A stretch of 64,000 nt of DNA from Streptomyces avicenniae (GCF_000719135.1 NZ_JOEK01000001.1:682001-746000); one strand, 5' to 3'; shown: positions 25,498 to 35,300, numbered from the stretch's first letter. Notes: generated by a model not told the origin, from the sequence alone. Program-made: numbers and translations.

Positions 25498-25511
25498 CGG
25501 AGACCTCTCCG
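25498..25511. promoter_or_regulatory. Palindrome CGGAGA-CC-TCTCCG (operator 2 of the aldo/keto reductase gene)
   Basis: The second copy of the same half-sites, followed by TTT where the first is preceded by AAA, so the outer ends are also complementary. It ends 33 bases before the GTG start. A TATGGT hexamer between the two sites (25481-25486) could be the -10 box. Confidence 0.6.
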
Positions 25512-25544
25512 TTTCGCTGCACCCCTTCGATTCGGGAGAACACC

Positions 25545-26588
25545 GTGCGTTACGTCAAACTCGGCCGCACCGGCCTGGACGTGTCCCCCGTCGCCATCGG
25601 CGCCATGACCTACGGGGAGCCGGACCGCGGTCACCCCGTGTGGTCGCTCGGCGAGGAGGAGAGCCGGCCGCTCATCCGGCACGCCCTGGAGGCCGGGATC
25701 AACTTCTTCGACACCGCGAACATGTACTCGCTCGGTTCCAGCGAGGAGATCCTCGGCCGCGCGCTGCGGGACCACGCCGACCGCGACGACGTCGTCGTCG
25801 CGACGAAGCTGCGCCACCCCATGCGGCCAGGACCGAACGGCGGCGGGCTGTCGCGCAAGGCCGTCATGACCGAGGTCGAGCACAGCCTTCGGCGGCTCGG
25901 CACCGACCACATCGACCTCTACCAGATCCACCGCCTCGACCCCGGGACACCGCTTGAGGAGACCCTTGAGGCGCTGCACGACGTCGTGAAGGCGGGGAAG
26001 GTCCGCTACCTCGGGGCGTCGTCCATGCACGCCTGGCAGTTCGCCAAGGCACTGCACCTCCAGAAGGCGCACGGCTGGGCGCGTTTTGTGTCCATGCAGG
26101 ACCACTACAACCTCCTCGCCCGCGAGGAGGAGCGCGAGATGCTGCCGCTGTGCGCGGACGAGGGCGTGGGCACCGTCGTCTGGAGCCCGCTGGCCCGTGG
26201 CCGCCTCGCCAGGCCGTGGGACGCGGCCACCGCGCGGTCGGGGAGCGACAGCTTCGCCGACATGCTCTACACCGCCGCGACGGCCGACAGCGACCGGGAG
26301 ATCATCGAGGCGGTCGGCGGGATCGCCGAGGAGCGCGGGGTGTCGCGCGCGCAGATCGCGCTGGCCTGGCTGCGGACGAACCCGGTCGTCGTCGCCCCGC
26401 TCGTCGGCGCGAGCACCACCGGGCAGATCGACGACGCCGTGGCCTCGCTCGACATCGACCTCACCGCCGAGGAGATCGCCCGCCTCCAGCGGCCGTACAC
26501 GCCGCGCAGCGACTTCCAGGGCGTCTCGGACGACGCGGAGCTTGAGCGGATCAAGGCGCAGTTGCCGGGCTTTGCGCCGCGGTCCTGA
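25545..26588 (+). CDS. Aldo/keto reductase
   Basis: GTG at 25545 after GGGAGAA gives 347 residues. LGRTGLDVSPVAIGAMTYG opens the barrel. The catalytic set is visible as FFDTANMYSLGSSE (Asp and Tyr), VVATKLRH (Lys) and LYQIHRLDP (His). IALAWLRTNPVVVAPLVGAS is the NADPH-binding region near the C-terminus. The protein belongs with YajO/Tas-like oxidoreductases that reduce aldehydes and ketones with NADPH. Two matching palindromes in the promoter suggest tight control by an external TetR-type regulator. It is monocistronic. Confidence 0.88.
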   Translation: MRYVKLGRTGLDVSPVAIGAMTYGEPDRGHPVWSLGEEESRPLIRHALEAGINFFDTANMYSLGSSEEILGRALRDHADRDDVVVATKLRHPMRPGPNGGGLSRKAVMTEVEHSLRRLGTDHIDLYQIHRLDPGTPLEETLEALHDVVKAGKVRYLGASSMHAWQFAKALHLQKAHGWARFVSMQDHYNLLAREEEREMLPLCADEGVGTVVWSPLARGRLARPWDAATARSGSDSFADMLYTAATADSDREIIEAVGGIAEERGVSRAQIALAWLRTNPVVVAPLVGASTTGQIDDAVASLDIDLTAEEIARLQRPYTPRSDFQGVSDDAELERIKAQLPGFAPRS

Positions 26589-26740
26589 CGGCCCGGGGCG
26601 CCCACCGGGAGGGCATGCGCGGGGCGCACGGGGTGCGCGCTGTGGTGCACGGCGTTAACTCCGTGCCTCGGATGACACCCGTCCGGGGGACATTGGACCG
26701 GGCCGAGCGGGACATGTTTTCCGGTGAACGACCCATGAAA

Positions 26741-26757
26741 TTGCAGATGTTCTTGCA
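26741..26757. promoter_or_regulatory. Direct repeat TTGCA-N7-TTGCA upstream of the DUF397 gene
   Basis: TTGCA occurs at 26741-26745 and 26753-26757 in an AT-rich patch about 100 bases before the DUF397 start. XRE/DUF397 systems usually control their own promoter, so this is a possible binding site. The motif is short and could arise by chance. Confidence 0.25.
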
Positions 26758-26852
26758 TTCGGGTCGCGGGGCGGCGCCGGGACCGGCGCGCGCCGAAACG
26801 CGCGGTGTTCCGGAGGAGCCGCGCCACGAGTGGGAAAGGACGTGAGTTCGGG

Positions 26853-27083
26853 ATGTACGAGAACGGAACCCCCGCGGACGGTATTGCCGAGGCCGCGTGG
26901 ATCAGGAGCGCCGCGAGTGTCGGTGAGGGGAACTGCGTGGAACTCGCCGCGCTTCCCGACGGCGGGATCGCCGTGCGCAACTCCCGTTTTCCCGCAGGTC
27001 CCGCCCTGGTCTACACGCGTGCGGAACTGGCCGCTTTCCTCACCGGCGCGAAGTCGGGAGAATTCGATTTCCTGACCGACTGA
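26853..27083 (+). CDS. DUF397 protein
   Basis: A 76-residue protein. AAWIRSAASVGEGNCVELAALPDGGIAVRNSR and LVYTRAELAAFLTGAKSGEFD are the two conserved halves of DUF397. These small proteins are encoded next to XRE regulators with a C-terminal DUF5753 domain and are thought to act as their partners or antagonists in Streptomyces differentiation (WhiJ-like systems). Here the XRE gene follows after 93 bases on the same strand. Confidence 0.85.
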   Translation: MYENGTPADGIAEAAWIRSAASVGEGNCVELAALPDGGIAVRNSRFPAGPALVYTRAELAAFLTGAKSGEFDFLTD

Positions 27084-27176
27084 CGCCCGCTGTCCTGCCG
27101 CCCGTTCCGGCGGACGCGGTGCTTCCCGCCGGGTGATACTGGGGCCCCGTTCCCGTGTCGCCGTGGGGGAGTCCAC

Positions 27177-28109
27177 ATGTCCGCCAGCGGGCCAGGCCGC
27201 CCGTCCCTCACGGACCCGGTGGTTCCCATGTCCAGGCAGCAGGCCAGACCCGAGGTCGCGGCGCGCGTCCTCGGCGAGTACCTGCGTCTCCTCCGCAAGG
27301 AGCAGGGCTTCGCGCTGAAGGACGTCGCCGGGCCGATCCGTGGTTCGATCGCCAAGGTGAGCCGTCTTGAGCGCGGGGTCTCCCCGCCCAAGGAGCGGGA
27401 CATCGAGGACCTGATCCGCTTCTTCCGCGTCTCCGACGAGCGCGCCAGGGAGATCCGCGCGCTGCTGCGGCAGGCGCAGGAGAGCCCGTGGTGGAAGCAG
27501 TTCAGCGATGTCACGCCCGAGTACCTGCGCCGCCTGATAGGGCTGGAAGGCGCGGCGGTCGGGATCTACACGTACGAGAACCATGTGGTCCCCGGCCTGC
27601 TCCAGACGCCGGAGTACGCCCGTGCCGTCATCCGCGCGGCGCTGCCCAACGCGCAGGACGAGGACGTGGAGCGGCGCGTCACCCTGCGGATGACCAGGCA
27701 GCGGCTGATCCACAGCCCGCAACGCCCCCGGGTCGTCGCGCTGCTGGACGAGGGCATCCTGCGGCGGCCGGTGGGCGGCGCCGCCGTGATGTGCGCGCAG
27801 CTGGAGCACCTGCGGGAGGTCGCGCTGCTGGAGAACGTCCATGTCCGGATAGTGGAGTTCGACAAGGGGGCCTGCTGCGCGCCCAGTTACCCGATCACCC
27901 GGCTGCACTTCGGCGACGGGGGGCCGTCGCAGCTCGTCTACGTGGAGCACATCGAGAGCGCGCACTACGTGACGCGCGCGTCGGAGGTGGAGCAGTACCG
28001 GGTCGTGCTGGACAAGATCAACCAGGTCGCGGCGGACCGGCGGCGGACGCGTGAGCTGGTGGACGAGGCGATCGACGGCTACCGGGCGCGCGGCGGCGGG
28101 GCGGGCTGA
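27177..28109 (+). CDS. XRE-family regulator with DUF5753 (WhiJ-like)
   Basis: A 310-residue protein from the ATG at 27177; a second ATG at 27228 (MSRQQARPEV) would also leave the fold intact. The helix-turn-helix lies at about residues 25-85 (LGEYLRLLRKEQGFALKDVA, SIAKVSRLERGVSPP). The C-terminal DUF5753 domain includes YTYENHVVPGLLQTPEYARAVI and LRHLREVALLENVHVRI-like strands. Such proteins pair with DUF397 proteins and modulate development or secondary metabolism. It lies downstream of its DUF397 partner, probably in one transcription unit. Confidence 0.85.
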   Translation: MSASGPGRPSLTDPVVPMSRQQARPEVAARVLGEYLRLLRKEQGFALKDVAGPIRGSIAKVSRLERGVSPPKERDIEDLIRFFRVSDERAREIRALLRQAQESPWWKQFSDVTPEYLRRLIGLEGAAVGIYTYENHVVPGLLQTPEYARAVIRAALPNAQDEDVERRVTLRMTRQRLIHSPQRPRVVALLDEGILRRPVGGAAVMCAQLEHLREVALLENVHVRIVEFDKGACCAPSYPITRLHFGDGGPSQLVYVEHIESAHYVTRASEVEQYRVVLDKINQVAADRRRTRELVDEAIDGYRARGGGAG

Positions 28110-28122
28110 CGCGGGCCCGCCG

Positions 28123-28920
28123 TCAGACGCGGGCGACGCCGCCCCAGCTCGTCCACCCGCCGCCGCGCCCGCCGCCCCCGACCGGCCTGGCGTCCGGGCC
28201 GGGACGCCAGTGCCTGATCTCGCCGAGCCCCGGCGGCAGCGGGCGCATCCCGGCGAAGTAGGCGCGGATCTCGGCCGGTTCGCGCACGCGACCCCAGTTC
28301 CCCCCGGTGATCTCGCGCATGAGGCCGGTCACGCGCCCCCGGAAGTCGGCGTCCTCGCTGACGAGATGGGAGATGACGACGAAGCTGCCGGGCGCCAGCC
28401 GCCGCGCGACGCGCGCCACGACGCCGCCGGGGTCGCTCGTGTCGGGCAGGCAGTGCAGGACGGCGGCGAACAGCGCGGCGGTCGGCCGGTCGGGGCGGAT
28501 CAGCCGGGTGAACTCGGCGTCCGCGAACAGCGCGTCGGTGTCCCGCACGTCGCGGTCGAGGACGGCGGTGCGGTCGTCGTCCGCCAGGATGGTCCGGCCG
28601 TGGGTGAGCGCCAGCGGGTCGGTGTCGAGGTAGACGACGCGGGCCGCGGGCCGCGCGCGGCGGGCGATCTGGTGCACGTTCTCGCGCGTCGGCACCCCGA
28701 AGCCGACGTCGAGGAACTGCTCGACGCCGTGCTCCTGCGCGAGGACACGGACCGCGCGGTGCAGGAAGCTCCGGCCGTCGCGGACGACGGCGGCCGTGCC
28801 GGGGGCGAGGGCGAGCAGCCGGGCGCAGGCGGCGCGGTCGGAGGCGTAGTTCTCGATGCCGCCGAGCAGGTGGTCCGACATCCGGGCGACGCTGGGCGCG
28901 TTGACGTCGATCTGCGAAAT
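28123..28920 (-). CDS. DUF574 SAM-dependent methyltransferase-like protein
   Basis: The best ribosome-binding site (GGGGGAC) sits six bases before an ATT codon at 28920, giving 265 residues, the usual length of the family. The only upstream in-frame alternatives are GTG codons within a poorly conserved stretch, so an ATT start is plausible. INVNAPSVARMSDHLLGG-like N-terminus, EQFLDVGFGVPTRENVHQIAR (SAM-binding Gly motif), VVYLDTDPLALTHGR and HCLPDTSDP are typical of DUF574. Function in the family is mostly unknown. It ends 14 bases from the XRE gene in convergent orientation. Confidence 0.75.
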   Translation of the reverse strand: MSQIDVNAPSVARMSDHLLGGIENYASDRAACARLLALAPGTAAVVRDGRSFLHRAVRVLAQEHGVEQFLDVGFGVPTRENVHQIARRARPAARVVYLDTDPLALTHGRTILADDDRTAVLDRDVRDTDALFADAEFTRLIRPDRPTAALFAAVLHCLPDTSDPGGVVARVARRLAPGSFVVISHLVSEDADFRGRVTGLMREITGGNWGRVREPAEIRAYFAGMRPLPPGLGEIRHWRPGPDARPVGGGGRGGGWTSWGGVARV

Positions 28921-29080
28921 GGGTGTCCCCCTTGCCTCGTGTCCCCCCGGCGCCTGCCCCGCCCCGCGTACGGCCACCCTGGGGCCCACCGCACTGTACG
29001 GCAGGGGGCGGCCGTCGCGGTCGGCCGCGCGGGGGCGCACGGAGGGGTACCGGGAGCACGCGCGGCACGGGCGTCCCGGC

Positions 29081-29515
29081 TCAGGGGCGGAGCAGCAGGC
29101 GCAGCGACGTCTCGTCGATGCCCATCACCTCGGCCGCCTCCTTGACCGACATGCCCAACTGCTGGTGCAGCAGCATCGCGTCCGACCTGCGCGGCCCCGG
29201 GCCGGTGAACGGGTCGCCGAACGAGGCGGCGGCGGGCGCCTGGCTCTCCCCGTCCAGCGCGGCGAGGTGCCGCCCGAGGACGGACCAGGCGATCGCCGCG
29301 GGCCGCGCGCTGCGCAGGACGTCCGGCCATATCGCGGCCAGGTCGATGAAGGCGGCGTCCACCAGGGAGGAGGCGGCGTGCGGGTCGCCGGTGCGCGCCT
29401 GGGCGAACCGGAGGTACGCGGCGTGCCTCAACTCCCGGAACGCCTGGTAGTCCAGGCGGGTACGAGCCGGGCCGACCTGGGGGAACGGGCCGCCTGAGCG
29501 TCGTCGGAAGACCAT
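29081..29515 (-). CDS. Short sigma-factor-like protein with a region 4-type HTH
   Basis: AGGAGCGATC before the ATG at 29515 fixes the start and gives 144 residues. The first half (RLDYQAFRELRHAAYLRFAQARTGDP) looks like a degenerate sigma region 2 helix. The end, LLHQQLGMSVKEAAEVMGIDETSLRLLLRP, is a helix-turn-helix of the region 4 type with a very short tail. No region 2.4 promoter-melting motif is clear. It may be a reduced ECF-type sigma or a regulator derived from one. It lies upstream of the DUF574 gene on the same strand, separated by 160 bases. Confidence 0.55.
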   Translation of the reverse strand: MVFRRRSGGPFPQVGPARTRLDYQAFRELRHAAYLRFAQARTGDPHAASSLVDAAFIDLAAIWPDVLRSARPAAIAWSVLGRHLAALDGESQAPAAASFGDPFTGPGPRRSDAMLLHQQLGMSVKEAAEVMGIDETSLRLLLRP

Positions 29516-29827
29516 GATCGCTCCTGTGTGGGGGAGAATCACTGCGGGGCGGGCGAGGACGGGGGCACCGGGCGGACGCGAGGGCGGGGGCGGGGGGCCG
29601 GTGGGAGCGGCCCGCGCCGTGGGGACGGGGGTGCGCGGCACCGTCATCCGGCTCGGCCCGTCACGCGCGCGCCCGCCGTGCGCCCGGGACAGGGCGCGGT
29701 GGCGGGCGGCGTCGGAGGGTTTCCCGGGAAAGGGGAGCCGGGCACGAGGACGTGGCATGCCGGGCGCGGGGGAACGCGCCATCGGCCGCGCCGGTCGGAC
29801 ATACTCGCTCTCCCCTGGGTTCGATCG

Positions 29828-29866
29828 AAGGCCCCGGGCCTGTGTGCCGGCCCCCCGGGGCCTTTT
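29828..29866 (+). terminator. Strong rho-independent terminator without an upstream gene on its strand
   Basis: AAGGCCCCGGG pairs with CCCGGGGCCTT across a 15-base loop and is followed by TT-G, with the Ts of the arm giving a CCTTTTG end on the plus strand. The nearest annotated plus-strand gene upstream ends at 28109, so it may end a small RNA or a leader transcript. Confidence 0.55.
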
Positions 29867-29981
29867 GCGTGGGCGGCGGCACCAGAATCCTCGCAGCCCG
29901 GATGTACGTACAGCCTAAAAGCTACTCGGGGCGTTCCCCGGGCGTCAGGCCGTTCATCGATTCCGTGCAAAAGAGGGCTTC

Positions 29982-30051
29982 GTCAGCCATGCTCTCCGGT
30001 GTGCGCCCGGAACATGCCTGGTCCGCGCCCAACTGGGCGTGAATGGCTGAC
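29982..30051. repeat. Inverted repeat GTCAGCCAT / ATGGCTGAC
   Basis: Perfect 9-base arms at 29982-29990 and 30043-30051. Between them lies a small palindrome, CGCCCA-AC-TGGGCG (30026-30039). It could fold as a branched RNA or act as a protein-binding region upstream of the ECF sigma gene. Confidence 0.4.
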
Positions 30052-30601
30052 AGATGGGCGGACTTACACACCCGTTCATGCGAAATCCGTCAGCAATCGG
30101 AGAGTTGTTGGCGGAATTCCGGCATCATCCCGCCCTGGCACGGGCGGCGCGCATATGCGCGGGCGCGGGACTTCCCCTCCGCAACATCACCCGATCGAGT
30201 GAGTTGGCCGGTTTCGCGCTGACGCGGCGGTCCGCTTGTGCACGTGCATATGCAACATGCGGGGTACGTCGGTCCGTCCGCCCGCCCCGGCCGTCCACGG
30301 ACGGTCAAGGGCCGCGCGGCGTGCGGCGGATGCCGTCCGGACGGCGGCGGGGGCGGCGCCGTCTCCCCCGGATGACGTAGGGCGCGTACGGCGGATGCGC
30401 GGGCGCGGTCCACTCCTCGCGGCGGCCGGGAGCCGTACCCCCGGACCCGTCCCGCACCGCCTTACCGGCTGGTCACCCGCCATGGTTAAGCCGCTGTGCG
30501 ACTGGGATACTTTCGGGCGCAACAAACGTGAAACGCTCAGCCACCGCAAACGGTTCTAGCCTTGGCCAGTCCCCCAGAAGAGCGCCGTTGGAGCAGAATC
30601 C

Positions 30602-31117
30602 ATGCAGCACGCTCACGTGTCTCCCCGCTCACCGGCCGCCGAACGGTACCGAGACCGTTTGCTGCGGTACGTGAACAGGCTCACCGCCGGGGATCCGCAC
30701 CGCGCCGAGGACATCGTCCAGGAGACGATGCTGCGGGCCTGGCTCGCGGAAGGCCACCCACGCCGCCCGCGCGACGACGACCATCTCGCCGCCTGGCTCC
30801 ACACCGTCGCCCGCAACCTCGCGATCGACGCCCGCCGTCGCGACCGCGCCGTGCCCATGGGCGCGGTCCCCGCCGCCCTGCTCACCCGCCCCGCCGACGG
30901 TGGCGCGGACGCGGCGGACGCCGTCCTGGACCGCCTCGTCCTGACCGGCGCGCTCGCCCGGCTGACGCCGGAGCACCGCGAGGTCCTGGTGCGGGTCCAC
31001 CTGTACGACCGCTCGCGCGCCGACACCGCGCGGGCCCTCGGGATACCCAAGGGGACCGTCAAGTCCCGTACCCACTACGCCCTTTCCGCCCTCCGACGGG
31101 AGATACCCGCGGCATGA
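30602..31117 (+). CDS. ECF RNA polymerase sigma factor of the T7SS-like operon
   Basis: A 171-residue sigma factor. Region 2 is AERYRDRLLRYVNRLTAGDPHRAEDIVQETMLRAWL, with AAWLHTVARNLAIDARRR as 2.4. Region 4 is ALARLTPEHREVLVRVHLYDRSRADTARALGIPKGTVKSRTHYALSALR. GGAG lies seven bases before the ATG. The stop overlaps the start of the next gene (ATGA), so the sigma factor is co-translated with a membrane protein and then the T7SS-type ATPase. It likely directs transcription of this island. No separate anti-sigma gene is present. Confidence 0.88.
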   Translation: MQHAHVSPRSPAAERYRDRLLRYVNRLTAGDPHRAEDIVQETMLRAWLAEGHPRRPRDDDHLAAWLHTVARNLAIDARRRDRAVPMGAVPAALLTRPADGGADAADAVLDRLVLTGALARLTPEHREVLVRVHLYDRSRADTARALGIPKGTVKSRTHYALSALRREIPAA

Positions 31118-32337
31118 GGAACGTTGACCCCTTCGAATTCCTCGACCGGCACTCGGACACCATCTTCCGGTGGCTCGGGTTCCTCGGCATCCTGCTGATC
31201 GTCTTCCTCCTGCTGCGCCACCTCGCCATGCGCCAGGGCGGCTGGCGCGCGGGCCGGGCCAGGCTGCGGCGCGAGACCGCCGTCACCGCGCACGCGTTCG
31301 CCGCCCCCGCGCGCGCCTGGCTGCGCCACCGCCGCTCGCTGCGCACGCTGACGCGCGGCCTGCGCGACACCGCGACCTGGCGGGACGCAGAACGTGCCCT
31401 CGCCGCCGCCCGCGACGCCGCCGCGCCCGAACGCGGGCGGCCCTGGGCCGTGCTCGTTGACGCGACGACGGTGACCGTGCTCCTCGCGGGCAGAAACGTA
31501 TCGCCGCCCGACCGCGCCCCCTGGTGGCAGGACGAGGACGACCCCGCGGGGCACTGGTCCGCCGCACGCGCCGACCTGCCGCCCGTCGTGCCCGTCCCCG
31601 ACCGCACGGAGCCCGTGCTCGTCGCCATCGGCGAGACCGGCGGCCGGTGCGTCCTCCTCGACACCGCCACGGGGCCCGCGATGCTCACGGTCGAGGGCGA
31701 ACGGCGCTCCGCCCTCGCGCTCCACCAGGCCGTCGCCGCACAGCTCGACGCGCGGCTGCCCGACGGCCTCGTCGTGGTCGCCGAGGGCGTGCACCCGGCG
31801 TTCCCCGGCCAGCCCGTACGCGCCGCGCACCGCGCCGTCCGCGACCTCCCGCCGCGCATGGGGATCGCGCCCGTGCTCGTCACGAGCGAGCTGCCCGACC
31901 CGCTGCCGCCCGAACTCGTGGCGCCCCCTGGCGAGTCCACCGGCCCGCGCCTCGTCGTACGCGGCCCGGGGCGCGGCCACGTCCGCACCCTGCTGACGGA
32001 CCGTCAGGGGCGCGTCGTCGTCAGCGGCACGCCGCTCCTCACCGAGGGCAACGCGCTCAGCCGCGCCGTCGCCCGGGTCCTCCCCGCGCTGCCGCCCGTG
32101 CTGCCGCCCGCCCCGCCGTCCGGCGCGGGCGCCGCGCGCGTCTTCGCCGAGGTGGACGACGAGGCGGACGCCGCCGCCGACACGGCCGACGCCGGTCTCG
32201 ACGCGCGCCTCGACGCCCCGGCCGCCGCCGTCCCCCGTCCGCCCGTCGCCGAGACCGACGACGCCCCCGAGCCCGCCCCCGCCGCACGCCCCACCCCCGA
32301 GGGCCACGCCCGCCTGACCCCGCTGGACCGCCGATGA
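31114..32337 (+). CDS. Single-pass membrane protein of the T7SS-like operon
   Basis: A 407-residue protein with one strong membrane helix at about residues 18-37 (IFRWLGFLGILLIVFLLLRHL). A helical, Arg-rich stretch follows (residues 40-110), then a mixed alpha/beta domain (WAVLVDATTVTVLLAG, PVLVAIGETGGRCVLLDTATGP, ALHQAVAAQLDARLPDGLVVVAEGV) and an acidic, Pro/Ala-rich tail. It does not match EccB, EccD or EccE. Overlaps of four bases on both sides with the sigma gene and the ATPase gene suggest it works with the ATPase, either as a scaffold of the secretion machine or as a regulator of the sigma factor. I do not recognise the family. Confidence 0.6.
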   Translation: MRNVDPFEFLDRHSDTIFRWLGFLGILLIVFLLLRHLAMRQGGWRAGRARLRRETAVTAHAFAAPARAWLRHRRSLRTLTRGLRDTATWRDAERALAAARDAAAPERGRPWAVLVDATTVTVLLAGRNVSPPDRAPWWQDEDDPAGHWSAARADLPPVVPVPDRTEPVLVAIGETGGRCVLLDTATGPAMLTVEGERRSALALHQAVAAQLDARLPDGLVVVAEGVHPAFPGQPVRAAHRAVRDLPPRMGIAPVLVTSELPDPLPPELVAPPGESTGPRLVVRGPGRGHVRTLLTDRQGRVVVSGTPLLTEGNALSRAVARVLPALPPVLPPAPPSGAGAARVFAEVDDEADAAADTADAGLDARLDAPAAAVPRPPVAETDDAPEPAPAARPTPEGHARLTPLDRR

Positions 32338-35300
32338 AGCTGACCGTCACCACCGCGGACGCCCAGGGGCGGCTGCGGGACCACCTGCTCGACCTGCCGC
32401 ACGACGCGACCGTCGCCGACCTGTCCACGGCCCTCACCACCCCCCGGCTCTACCTGGACGGCGACCTCCTCGACTCCGACGCGCCCCTCGGCGCGGGCGG
32501 CGTACGCGACGGCGCGCTCCTCGGCCTCGGCGCCCCCGCCCCGCCGCGCGCCGCGCCCGACCGCGCCTGGCGGCCCCCGGCGTCCGATCCCGAACTGGTC
32601 GAGATACGGCACGTGTCGGGTCCTGGCGCGGGCAGCGTCTGGCGCCTCGGCCCCGGGCGGCACGAGGTCGGGACCGACCGCGGCTGCGTCGTCCGCCTCG
32701 CGCCCGAGGGCGAAGGCGGCACGCCCCCGCACGGCACCTGGGTCACGGTCGGCACGGACGGCACCGTCACGTTCCGGCTGCCCGAGGACGCCGACCCCGC
32801 GCGCTGCGGCCTGCGCTCCCTCACCCCGCCCCCGCCCGTCGATCCCGAGACGGGTACGCCGCTGACCGACGAGGAGCCCGCCGGGCGGCAGGACGGCGGC
32901 CCCGGCGGCCACAGCACGGACCCGCCCCCGCCAGGACCCGACGGGCTGCCCGCCCGCCCGCCGCTGCCCGCCCCCGGCGTGACGCCGCCGCCCGACGACG
33001 GCTCGCTGCCCTGGCCGCCCTGGGCCGACCTCGCCCTCGGCGACCATCTCCTGCGCGTGACACCGCCGTTCGAGCCGGACGCCGCCGTCAACCCGGCCGC
33101 GGAAGGCCCGGCGATCGAGTACAACAGGCCCCCGCGCATCACCCCGCACCTCGACGCCGAGGACCTCCAGCTGCCTGGCCCGCCCAGCCCGGCGGGCGCG
33201 CGGCCGTTCCCCTTCCTGCTCATGGTGGCGCCGCTGATCATGGGCTTCGTCATGATGTCGCTGTTCCGCACCTTCTACTTCGTGATCTTCATCTTCTTCA
33301 CGCCGCTGATGGCGCTGGGCAACTGGCTCACCGGCCGCCGCACCGGCCGCAAGCGGCAGGAGGAACTGGTCAGGCTCTACCGCCTGCGCCGCTCCGCGCT
33401 CGAAGCGGAGATGCGGCGCGCGAGCGTCGAGGAACGCACCCTGCGCGGCGCGACGTTCCCCGACCCGGCCGCCGCCCTCCTCACCGCCACGGGGCCAGGC
33501 CACCAGCTGTGGGAGCGCCGCCGCCACCACCCCGACTACCTGACGCTGCGCCTCGGCACCGTCACCCGCGCCTCGCTGAAGGAGATCACCGACGCCGCCC
33601 GCGAGGCGAACCACCGCAGCGTCCACTGGCGCCTCGCCGACGTGCCGATCGGCGCGGAACTGCCGGAGCTCGGCGTCGTCGGCATCACGGGGCAGGGGCC
33701 CGTGCCGCGCGCCGTCGCCCGCTGGGCCGTCGCGCAGGCCGCCGTTTTGCACAGCCCGCGTGACCTGCGGATCGTCGTCCTGACGGACGCGGAGCACGCC
33801 GACGACTGGTCCTGGACGCGCTGGCTGCCGCACCTGCGGCCCGGCCGCTCGGCCGCGGCGGGCGCGCCCGTCATCTCGCTGGGCAACGACCCCGAGTCCA
33901 CGGCGCACCGCGTCAGCGAGCTGCTGGCCGAGATCAACACCCGTGGCGCCGCGACCGGTTCCGCACTCGGCAGGACGCTGAACACCGAGCCGGACGTCCT
34001 CCTCGTCCTCGACGGCGCGCGCAGGCTGCGCGACGTGCCCGGCATCGTGCAGGTCCTCACCGAGGGGCCCGCCGTGCGGATCTTCAGCCTCTGCCTGGAC
34101 GAACGCGAGCGGCTGCTTCCCGAGGAGTGCGCGGCGGTCATCACGGCCGTGGGCAACACGCTGACGATCCGCTCCTCCGGCGTCCCCGCCGTGACCGGTG
34201 TGCGCGCCGACCAGGTGGACCCCGCCTGGTGCGACACGCTCGCCCGCGCCCTCGCGCCGCTGCGCGACGTGTCGGTGGACGCCGAGTCGGGCCTGCCCGC
34301 CGAGGTGCGGCTGCTGCCGCTGCTCGGGCAGGAGCCGCCCGACCCCGAGGCGCTGGTACGGGCCTGGGCGCGCCGCCCCGCGTCCACCACGTTCACCGTG
34401 GGCGCCGGTTACGAGGGCCCGCTGCGGCTCGACCTGGTGCGCGACGGGCCGCACGGGCTGATCGGCGGCACGACGGGCTCCGGCAAGTCGGAGCTGCTCC
34501 AGACGATGATCGCCTCGCTCGCCGCCGTGAACCGGCCCGACGAGCTGACGTTCGTCCTCGTGGACTACAAGGGCGGCAGCGCGTTCCGCGAGTGCGCCGA
34601 CCTCCCGCACACGCTCGGGATGATCACCGACCTGGACGGCCACCTCGTGGAGCGCGCCCTCGCGTCGCTCGCGGCCGAACTGCGCCGTCGCGAGCAGGTG
34701 TTGGCCGACGTCGAGGTGAAGGACCACCGCGAGTACCGCGCCAGGCGGGCGCGCGAGCCCGAACTGCCGCCGCTGCCGCGCCTGCTGCTCGTCATCGACG
34801 AGTTCGCGACGCTGGTGCGCGAGCTGCCGGAGTTCGTGCCCGGGCTCATCAGCCTTGCCCAGCGCGGCCGTTCACTCGGCCTGCACCTGATCCTGGCCAC
34901 GCAGCGCCCGGCCGGTGCCGTCAGCAACGAGATCCGCGCCAACACCAACCTCCGCGTCGCGCTGCGCGTCACCGACCGCACCGAGAGCCAGGACATCCTG
35001 AACTCCTCGGAGGCGACCGGCATCTCGCCCAGCACGCCCGGCCGCGCCCTCATCAGGCGCGGCGACGGGCCGCCCACCCCCTTCCAGTCCGCCTGGGCGG
35101 GCGCCGAACGGCCGGGCGCCGCGCGCGACACCGAGGGAGCCGCGCGCGTCGTCCGCGGCACCGAGCTGACGTGGCAGCGGCTCGGCAGGCCCCTGCCTGC
35201 GCCCGACGAGCAGGAGCGGGCCGAGGAGGAGTCCTCGCCCGTCGAGAAGGACGCCGCCGAGGCCGAGGAACGCCCCACCGACCTGCGGGTCCTCGTGGAC

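Larger units (their letters stand above)
29516..30601. other. 1.1-kb intergenic region with no convincing protein gene
   Basis: Divergent promoters for the sigma-like gene (-) and the ECF sigma gene (+) must lie here. It contains an orphan terminator at 29828-29866, a 9-base inverted repeat at 29982-30051 enclosing a CGCCCA-AC-TGGGCG hairpin, and an AT-richer stretch around 29900-30130. A 108-codon frame at 30054-30380 turns into Arg/Pro-rich sequence and is not credible as a gene. Confidence 0.6.

Noticed and set aside
29790..29830. tRNA-like sequence around GGGTTCGATCGAA
   Set aside because: The T-loop-like string has no paired acceptor, D or anticodon arms around it.
30054..30380. 108-codon plus-strand frame before the ECF sigma gene
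   Set aside because: It begins plausibly but becomes Arg/Pro-rich with no motif, lacks a good ribosome-binding site, and the region carries RNA-like structures instead.
32004..34727. 907-codon minus-strand frame opposite the ATPase gene
   Set aside because: Low-complexity Arg/Gly/Val sequence, and the plus strand encodes a clear FtsK-type protein.
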